Of a stretch of 5,569 nt of DNA, positions 1 to 3,948 are shown piece after piece. A program made the position numbers and the translations under genes. How positions within the stretch are numbered: the stretch's first letter is position 1; the number at the start of each line of letters is the position of its first letter. The notes beneath the pieces were generated by a model. It did no database searches, was not told where the DNA came from, and saw nothing but the letters and a program-made list of their open reading frames with translations. The stretch is from Deltaproteobacteria bacterium (lineage in GTDB: Bacteria; Desulfobacterota; Desulfobacteria; Desulfobacterales; SG8-13), in the NCBI GenBank assembly GCA_030670715.1, contig DAOVBC010000177.1, positions 1 to 5,569 of the forward strand. The letters are read 5' to 3'.

Positions 1-353
1 TGGCTCGCACGCATGGGGCCAAATTGCACGTTTTTCACGCACTGGATTATCAGCTGCAAAAACGGGATGAAACCGATCCTGAACTGTTGAACATTTGCAA
101 GGAAATCAACAGAAGATTTGAGGCCGAGCTGAAGCCGATGTTCGGTGGATTAGAGGGTGTTTCCTTCGATTATTTTCCGACCGATCCGGCACTGGAAGTC
201 TGCAAAATAGCAGCAGCAGTCCCTGCAGACCTGATCATCATAGGGTGCCATCAACCGTTTGAGAAAATCAGCATGGGACGCATTGACTATGTCGGGATGA
301 CAATTCTGGAAAAGGCTCCCTGTCCGGTTATGCTGGTCCCGTTCACCGATTAA
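1..353 (+). CDS. Universal stress protein (UspA family), 5'-truncated by the window edge
   Basis: The frame is open from the first bases (codons begin at base 3) and ends at a TAA doubled by a second TAA. 116 residues are visible against a usual family length of about 140-150, so roughly 25-35 N-terminal residues lie outside the window. The visible start ARTHGAKLHVFHAL is the end of Usp helix 1 and strand 2. ADLIIIGCH (visible residues about 76-83) is the strand-4 and loop region, and EKAPCPVMLVP near the C terminus is the family's hallmark last strand. Usp proteins are small cytoplasmic Rossmann-like dimers induced by stress. The usual ATP-binding pattern G-2x-G-9x-G-S/T is not intact here: after the first Gly (visible residue 81) the second is Gln, the spacing to the next Gly is shorter, and that Gly is followed by Arg. 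This copy may therefore not bind ATP. A TTG at 24 is an internal Leu codon, not a start. Family assignment is firm; the exact role is unknown. Confidence 0.93.
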   Translation, partial: ARTHGAKLHVFHALDYQLQKRDETDPELLNICKEINRRFEAELKPMFGGLEGVSFDYFPTDPALEVCKIAAAVPADLIIIGCHQPFEKISMGRIDYVGMTILEKAPCPVMLVPFTD

Positions 354-423
354 TAAGATCATGTATTCGTAAATACGATAACGTATAAGATAATGAAGTC
401 ATAAATGTTGACCAAAATACAGC

Positions 424-525
424 TTCACCACAGAGCACGCAGAGACCACAGGGGCACGAAATAGGCATTAATTTTTTCTCTGTGTGCTCTGTGGCCTCTG
501 TGGCCTCTGTGGCCTCTGTGGTGAA
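424..525. repeat. Palindromic intergenic repeat with expanded right arm (MITE-like or REP-like)
   Basis: The outer ends TTCACCACAGAG (424-435) and CTCTGTGGTGAA (514-525) are exact reverse complements. A longer internal pairing also exists: 428-445 is complementary to 477-494 over 18 positions with a single G-T wobble. The loop (about 446-476) contains a run of six T. The right arm is built of 9-bp units of the form CTCTGTGGC between 478 and 522, whereas the left arm has three diverged units of the complementary form. Elements of this CACAGAG/CTCTGTG type are known as scattered intergenic repeats in deltaproteobacterial and other genomes. No transposase is linked, and I see no clear target-site duplication. 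It lies between two convergent genes and in RNA would fold into a strong hairpin. Confidence 0.85.
478..522. repeat. Tandem 9-bp repeat, five units (CTCTGTGGC)
   Basis: Five consecutive 9-bp units: CTCTGTGTG (478-486), three exact copies of CTCTGTGGC (487-495, 496-504, 505-513) and CTCTGTGGT (514-522). The three exact units look like recent slippage copies, because removing 27 bp restores a symmetric inverted repeat with the left arm. Read on the minus strand as codons the array would give repeated Thr-Glu-Ala, which explains an apparent but implausible 63-residue reading frame over this region. Confidence 0.9.
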
Positions 526-604
526 AATTTCCAACTAATACGTCACTGCAATACTGTTTGAGCCCTTTAGCGCGCGTTTAGCAAGAAACCGACCCCACCG
601 GGAA

Positions 605-1108
605 TTAAAACGGCCAGAAGTTATTATCATGCCAGATTTTTTCCGTGAGTTCTTTATCAATCTCGGCCAGAAAGTTCAGGTGGGTTTTCTCCCAGTCGGC
701 AAGCCATTTGTACAGCGCTTTTTCATCCGGATCACCGGTAGCTTCCGCTCTTTCTGAATAAAGAGCAATTGCATTCTTTTCCATACTCATCGCGGCAGAA
801 ATGGCGGCCGCCTCAAAATCTGCTGCGGATATTTGATCTTTCAAGTCTTCCGTGAGCACCTGTGAAGACAGACCGTCGGAATGGGTATGGTCATATTCGG
901 CGGGTCCGAATGTTTTTGTCTGCAGGTAGTTTTTAAAATGTTTCGATAAAATACTGACATGTATTTCTTCCTCATCCGCCATCATGTTGAAAAAGCGTTT
1001 GGCAGCATCGCTTTGAGTTTGCTCCGCCACTTTTGTGTAAAACGCTCTTCCTCTCCGTTCCAGTAATATGGCATTTTTTAAAATCTCCAATGCAGCACTG
1101 TCACTCAT
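605..1108 (-). CDS. Rubrerythrin-like ferritin-family diiron protein (no rubredoxin domain)
   Basis: This 167-residue protein is a four-helix ferritin-like domain of the rubrerythrin superfamily. All six expected metal ligands are visible: Glu17 in helix 1, Glu47-x-x-His50 in helix 2, Glu110 in helix 3 and Glu140-x-x-His143 in helix 4, so a di-iron centre is expected. There are no CxxC pairs, so the rubredoxin electron-transfer domain of classical rubrerythrin is absent and electrons must come from another protein if it is a peroxidase. The C terminus ends in DNNFWPF, an aromatic tail I recall from this subfamily. No signal peptide is present, so it should be cytoplasmic. Relatives reduce hydrogen peroxide or handle iron in anaerobes; that role is inferred here. 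The start ATG has an excellent ribosome site, AGGAGG at 1115-1120, six bases upstream. It lies 58 bp downstream of the hydrolase gene on the same strand, so it may be co-transcribed or have its own promoter; I see no convincing -35/-10 pair in the gap. Confidence 0.93.
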   Translation of the reverse strand: MSDSAALEILKNAILLERRGRAFYTKVAEQTQSDAAKRFFNMMADEEEIHVSILSKHFKNYLQTKTFGPAEYDHTHSDGLSSQVLTEDLKDQISAADFEAAAISAAMSMEKNAIALYSERAEATGDPDEKALYKWLADWEKTHLNFLAEIDKELTEKIWHDNNFWPF

Positions 1109-1166
1109 TGAATTCCTCCTATTCTATTTATATCAGCAGTTTGTTTGAAAAAATAGTAATACGGTT

Positions 1167-2264
1167 TTATTGATCGATGAAACGGTCAAACAGTTCTACA
1201 ATCTCCTGCTCGTACCAGCTTTCCAGAGAATAGCCTGTGATGAAGCCATTGTGGCCGCCGTATGACTGAACGGCCAGGTTTGTCAGCTCGTTTAATTGGA
1301 GTTGATAAAAATCCTCAACACGGATAATCGGGTCGTCCGCAGCGGTAATAATGGTCGTTGAGACGGAAATATTTTTCAAAGCATCATTCAAAAGAGTGTA
1401 ACCGCCAAAGTACTCTTTAACAGAGCTAAATTCGCTGTATTTCGGAAGCAATGCCTCGGTCAGGGCGCGAATAGTATTTAAATTAAGCAGAGAAGAAAAA
1501 TCGAACCGATGGGGGTACAGTTTCTGCTTTTTGAGCAACGACCGGCGCCATTTTTTTAAGAAGTATTTGCGGATGTACGGCATGGAATCTATCCTATCTG
1601 TTGCCTTGTCCGGATCGAGGACAGGGCTGATGCACACAATGTGCCGCAAGCCATCTATCCCTTCCTGTTCACACCGGCGTGCGATGCGCAGGGCAAAGTT
1701 TCCGCCCAGAGAAAAACCAACGATAAAAACCGGTGTATTTTTCAGAAGACAGGCCGTCAGTTTTACAGCCTGAAAAACTTCGTCCAAACGGGTTGCATAA
1801 AATACGTCCTCGTTGAGATGGTGACTATCGCCATGGTCTCTGTAGTTTAGCCTGAATACGGCGTATCCCTGCCGGCAAAGCTGCCGGGCGGTACGTAAAA
1901 TATATATTGAATGGGCGCTGCCTTCCCATCCATGCAGCAGAATGGCGAGGCCTTTGGCGGCCCCACTTTCCGGCTTCAACAGGTAGCCGATAAGACGAAC
2001 CCCGTTGCCGGTATCCAGTACTATCTCCCGGTCTTTATTCTGCTGCGAACCTGCATTCCAGAAACGGATTCTGCTGCTGCATAATATGGTTTGCACATGG
2101 GCATTCCGGAACGGCAACGCCGGTCGAAAATTGTTTGAGGATATTCGCGGTTCTATTTTTCTGACTCCTCCTGCGGTACATTTGCTGCCGGTGCAGATCG
2201 TTTGACAGGATGGGTGGATTACCCTATATATAATGGCTGAAAGAAAATTTCCAGCATCAATCAA
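1167..2264 (-). CDS. Alpha/beta-fold hydrolase, YheT-type (COG0429-like); start uncertain
   Basis: The frame opens at a TTG (2262-2264) and gives 365 residues. Family features, numbered from that TTG: FRPALPFRNAHVQT at about 46-59 is the N-terminal motif typical of YheT-like hydrolases; HGWEGS (111-116) is the oxyanion-hole region; GFSLGGN (183-189) is the nucleophile elbow with Ser185; AADDP (308-312) supplies the acidic residue (Asp310 or 311); GGHNGF (336-341) carries catalytic His338. The triad is complete, so an active serine hydrolase or esterase is likely, substrate unknown. The first 36 or so residues look unlike the family and overlap a promoter for the divergent gene. A strong AGGAGG at 2167-2172 points to initiation near 2156, but the in-frame codon there is ATA, not a standard start. 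The next standard in-frame option, TTG at 2115-2117, would cut into the conserved motif. Neither TTG has a ribosome site. It precedes the diiron protein gene on the same strand. The family is confident; the start is not. Confidence 0.88.
   Translation of the reverse strand: MIDAGNFLSAIIYRVIHPSCQTICTGSKCTAGGVRKIEPRISSNNFRPALPFRNAHVQTILCSSRIRFWNAGSQQNKDREIVLDTGNGVRLIGYLLKPESGAAKGLAILLHGWEGSAHSIYILRTARQLCRQGYAVFRLNYRDHGDSHHLNEDVFYATRLDEVFQAVKLTACLLKNTPVFIVGFSLGGNFALRIARRCEQEGIDGLRHIVCISPVLDPDKATDRIDSMPYIRKYFLKKWRRSLLKKQKLYPHRFDFSSLLNLNTIRALTEALLPKYSEFSSVKEYFGGYTLLNDALKNISVSTTIITAADDPIIRVEDFYQLQLNELTNLAVQSYGGHNGFITGYSLESWYEQEIVELFDRFIDQ
2167..2172 (-). promoter_or_regulatory. Strong Shine-Dalgarno inside the hydrolase frame
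   Basis: AGGAGG on the minus strand, a full match to the anti-Shine-Dalgarno core. Ten bases further the in-frame codon is ATA (2154-2156), from which the protein would begin I/M-EPRISSNNFRPA, just ahead of the conserved N-terminal motif of the hydrolase. No ATG, GTG or TTG lies in frame within normal spacing. It may be the true initiation site using a rare ATA codon, the remnant of a mutated start, or chance. Confidence 0.45.
2202..2230 (+). promoter_or_regulatory. Predicted sigma70-type promoter for the 177-residue protein gene
   Basis: A perfect -35 hexamer TTGACA (2202-2207), a 17-bp spacer and a TATATA -10 (2225-2230). The run continues into TATAAT (2229-2234), but that hexamer alone would need a 21-bp spacer. 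Transcription would start near 2237 and leave a leader of about 55 nt before the ATG at 2292. It lies within the upstream extension of the opposing hydrolase frame, which argues that the hydrolase really begins further in. Prediction by consensus only. Confidence 0.6.
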
Positions 2265-2291
2265 CCGGCATTAAAGGGGTATAACATTTAT

Positions 2292-2825
2292 ATGGCCAAA
2301 ATCGTTGACCTCCAGTCATATCGTACCAGAGCAATTGCCGAAAAGGTTTTTGGTCCGTGGAAAATCCGCTTTCAGGAATCCTGTAATGAGAAAAGCGTGT
2401 TGCCGGATCTTTCCGAACGGACCCTTTTTCGGCTGGCACAACCCGGAGATGAGAGTTCCCTTGCATTTTACGAACTGATCATGGGCGCTTTAAAACTCGG
2501 AGAGGCGCTGAAATTCTATTATCTTGATAAGGGTGAACAGCTGATGGTCGTCGATATTCATCTTTTCCTGGCGGATCAGGTGCGATTCGAGTTGATGCAT
2601 CGTCTCGATTGGATCGAGAGCTTTCCCTGCCAACGCCGCAGCCTGCTTGAACTCATACATGAATCCGACAAACTGAAACTGAACATCGGAGAAAATTCTC
2701 CGGAGCTGGCAAAATCACACGCCGATTATGATTACTTCAGGGAGCTTACTGCACGGGACAAAGATGCGTTCATCCGCCGCTTGCTTCCAAAAGCCCTTGA
2801 AGCCTTTAAGGAAAGATTAGATTAA
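2292..2825 (+). CDS. Conserved hypothetical protein, 177 residues, function unknown
   Basis: I do not recognise a named domain. The protein is soluble, with no signal peptide or membrane segment, and mostly helical in appearance. It starts MAKIVDLQSYR and has a central stretch rich in conserved-looking residues: FRLAQPGDESSLAFYELIMG (46-65), followed by VVDIHLFLADQVRFELMHRL (87-106). The C terminus is a charged amphipathic helix (about 156-176). It resembles, from memory, uncharacterised proteins of sulfate-reducing deltaproteobacteria. The ATG is chosen because the frame begins there after a purine-rich AAAGGGG at 2273-2279; the 12-base spacing is longer than ideal. A good promoter lies at 2202-2230 and no other gene follows on this strand, so it appears monocistronic. 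It ends 30 bp from the convergent binding-protein gene. Confidence 0.8.
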   Translation: MAKIVDLQSYRTRAIAEKVFGPWKIRFQESCNEKSVLPDLSERTLFRLAQPGDESSLAFYELIMGALKLGEALKFYYLDKGEQLMVVDIHLFLADQVRFELMHRLDWIESFPCQRRSLLELIHESDKLKLNIGENSPELAKSHADYDYFRELTARDKDAFIRRLLPKALEAFKERLD

Positions 2826-2855
2826 TTCCATACCGCTCCATCGCAGCCGGATTCT

Positions 2856-3599
2856 TCACTGGGGGACGTATCCAAACCATTTCCGAAAAATGATGTCATA
2901 CAGGCCGTCTTCCATCATTGTTAGGATCGTAATACTGACTTTTTTCTCTAAATCACTCCCGCGGCGGAAGCCGATGCCGTAAAACTGGCGCTTATGTAAT
3001 CGCCCGACAGTTTTGGCGATATTCTTACCGTCCGTATTAATGTAGTTTAAAATGGCGGGCGAATCGAATATTACCGCATCTGCACGACCTTTTTTCAACG
3101 CCAGATAGGCCTCGTTTATCGTCGGGAAAAGCTTGACCGTCCCGGTTTGAATATTGTTAACAAATTCCGCACTCGTAGTTCCCCGCTTGGTCGCGACCAC
3201 TTTGTCGTCGAGATCACCGATGTCTGAGATTTGATTGTCACTGGCGCGTATCATCAGTCGCAGGCCCGAATCAAAATAAGGGAAGGAAAAATCAATTCTT
3301 TTTTCTCTTTCTGATTGAATGGTAATGGCGGCAAGGGCTACGTCTATCTTTTTGTTTTCCAGCGCTGGAATGAGTTGTTTGAAATCCATGGGCGCGAATT
3401 TGTATTCCAGCCCCAGTTTTTTGGCAATCGCCTTCCAGAGTTCGACATCAAATCCGGTGTAGTCACCTTCCGGGCCTATATAGACAAACGGCTTTATACC
3501 GGTGTCGCATCCGACAATCAAAGGTTGGGCCCATAATGAGCCGGTACCTGCTGTTAATAGAATGATTACCGCAAGCACCGTTTTTACAATCACTCGCAT
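2856..3599 (-). CDS. Periplasmic polar amino-acid-binding protein (SBP family 3, GlnH-like)
   Basis: 247 residues, the normal length for family 3 solute-binding proteins of amino-acid ABC importers. A Sec signal peptide is clear: basic MRVIVK, a hydrophobic core to about residue 20, and a likely cut after SLWA (24), leaving Gln25 as the mature N terminus. There is no lipobox, so it should be free in the periplasm. The family signature GFDVELWKAIAKKLGLEY (49-66) is very close to E. coli GlnH. Aligned by eye with GlnH, ligand contacts appear kept at Asp32, Phe73, Thr93, Arg98, Lys138 and Asp179, which argues for binding the alpha-amino and carboxyl groups of an amino acid. Two GlnH side-chain contacts (Gly119 and His156 in the mature protein) appear replaced by Thr142 and Phe178, so the ligand need not be glutamine. 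The ATG has AAAGGGG seven bases upstream. No permease or ATPase gene is in view. The 95-bp gap upstream (3600-3694) shows no convincing promoter or terminator. Confidence 0.93.
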   Translation of the reverse strand: MRVIVKTVLAVIILLTAGTGSLWAQPLIVGCDTGIKPFVYIGPEGDYTGFDVELWKAIAKKLGLEYKFAPMDFKQLIPALENKKIDVALAAITIQSEREKRIDFSFPYFDSGLRLMIRASDNQISDIGDLDDKVVATKRGTTSAEFVNNIQTGTVKLFPTINEAYLALKKGRADAVIFDSPAILNYINTDGKNIAKTVGRLHKRQFYGIGFRRGSDLEKKVSITILTMMEDGLYDIIFRKWFGYVPQ

Positions 3600-3694
3600 A
3601 TGCTTTCCCCTTTCTCGGCTTTTTCAAGCAGTTAATTACTGTATTTTAATATTCCCGGACAATAAGTTTGGTTACGAGGTAAGTATCAATGTTT

Positions 3695-3934
3695 TTATAA
3701 TTGATCAATGGAATCTTCAGCACGGTAAAAAGTGAGTTCCCAGCCCCAATTATGCAGATCATGACGTATGATATATACGGCATTGTCATCACCACGAATT
3801 TTAAAATACCGATGATCCGGCGAAAGCCAGCGGTCAACCACCTCTTTTACTTCAACGACTTGCTCCGAAAATCTGATGCGTCGCGGTGTCTCATCGCCGC
3901 GATATCCGGAATAACAATCGACTTTTATTTCCAT
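3695..3934 (-). CDS. Conserved-looking small protein, 79 residues, function unknown
   Basis: A short, soluble, charged protein with no signal peptide or membrane helix. Notable stretches are GYRGDETPRRIRF (10-22), VEVKEVVDRWLSPDHRYFKI (27-46) and VYIIRHDL (53-60) with a C-terminal WELTFYR (65-71). The alternation of hydrophobic and charged residues suggests a small mainly beta domain. I recall similar proteins annotated only as hypothetical in deltaproteobacteria, so I take it as real, although several overlapping frames exist on the other strand. The ATG lies 14 bp after the stop of the upstream membrane protein gene, with an A-rich leader and no Shine-Dalgarno, so translation is probably coupled to that gene. 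No function is proposed. Confidence 0.75.
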   Translation of the reverse strand: MEIKVDCYSGYRGDETPRRIRFSEQVVEVKEVVDRWLSPDHRYFKIRGDDNAVYIIRHDLHNWGWELTFYRAEDSIDQL

Positions 3935-3948
3935 TTTTCGCTTTTTTA

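Noticed and set aside
361..390. Small dyads (CGTA-AA-TACG and similar) just after the stress protein gene as a terminator
   Set aside because: The stems are only about four base pairs, AT-rich and not followed by a T run.
424..525. Possible CRISPR array
   Set aside because: The 9-bp units are directly abutting with no spacers, and the region is an inverted repeat; no cas gene is nearby.
343..534. Minus-strand 63-residue reading frame with repeated Thr-Glu-Ala
   Set aside because: It is produced by reading through the palindromic 9-bp repeat; no ribosome site or plausible fold, and its composition simply mirrors the repeat.
555..600. TTTAGCGCGCGTTTAGC as a palindromic operator
   Set aside because: The symmetry is imperfect (closer to a direct repeat of GCTAAA on the minus strand) and it lies downstream of both adjacent genes.
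1531..1850. Plus-strand frames inside the hydrolase gene
   Set aside because: Antisense shadows of a coding region with a complete catalytic triad.
2257..2466. Minus-strand 69-residue frame opposite the start of the 177-residue gene
   Set aside because: It overlaps the promoter, leader and coding start of the better-supported plus-strand gene, and shows no domain.
2826..2855. Terminator between the convergent genes ending at 2825 and 2856
   Set aside because: Only 30 bp are available and no convincing hairpin or T run is visible.
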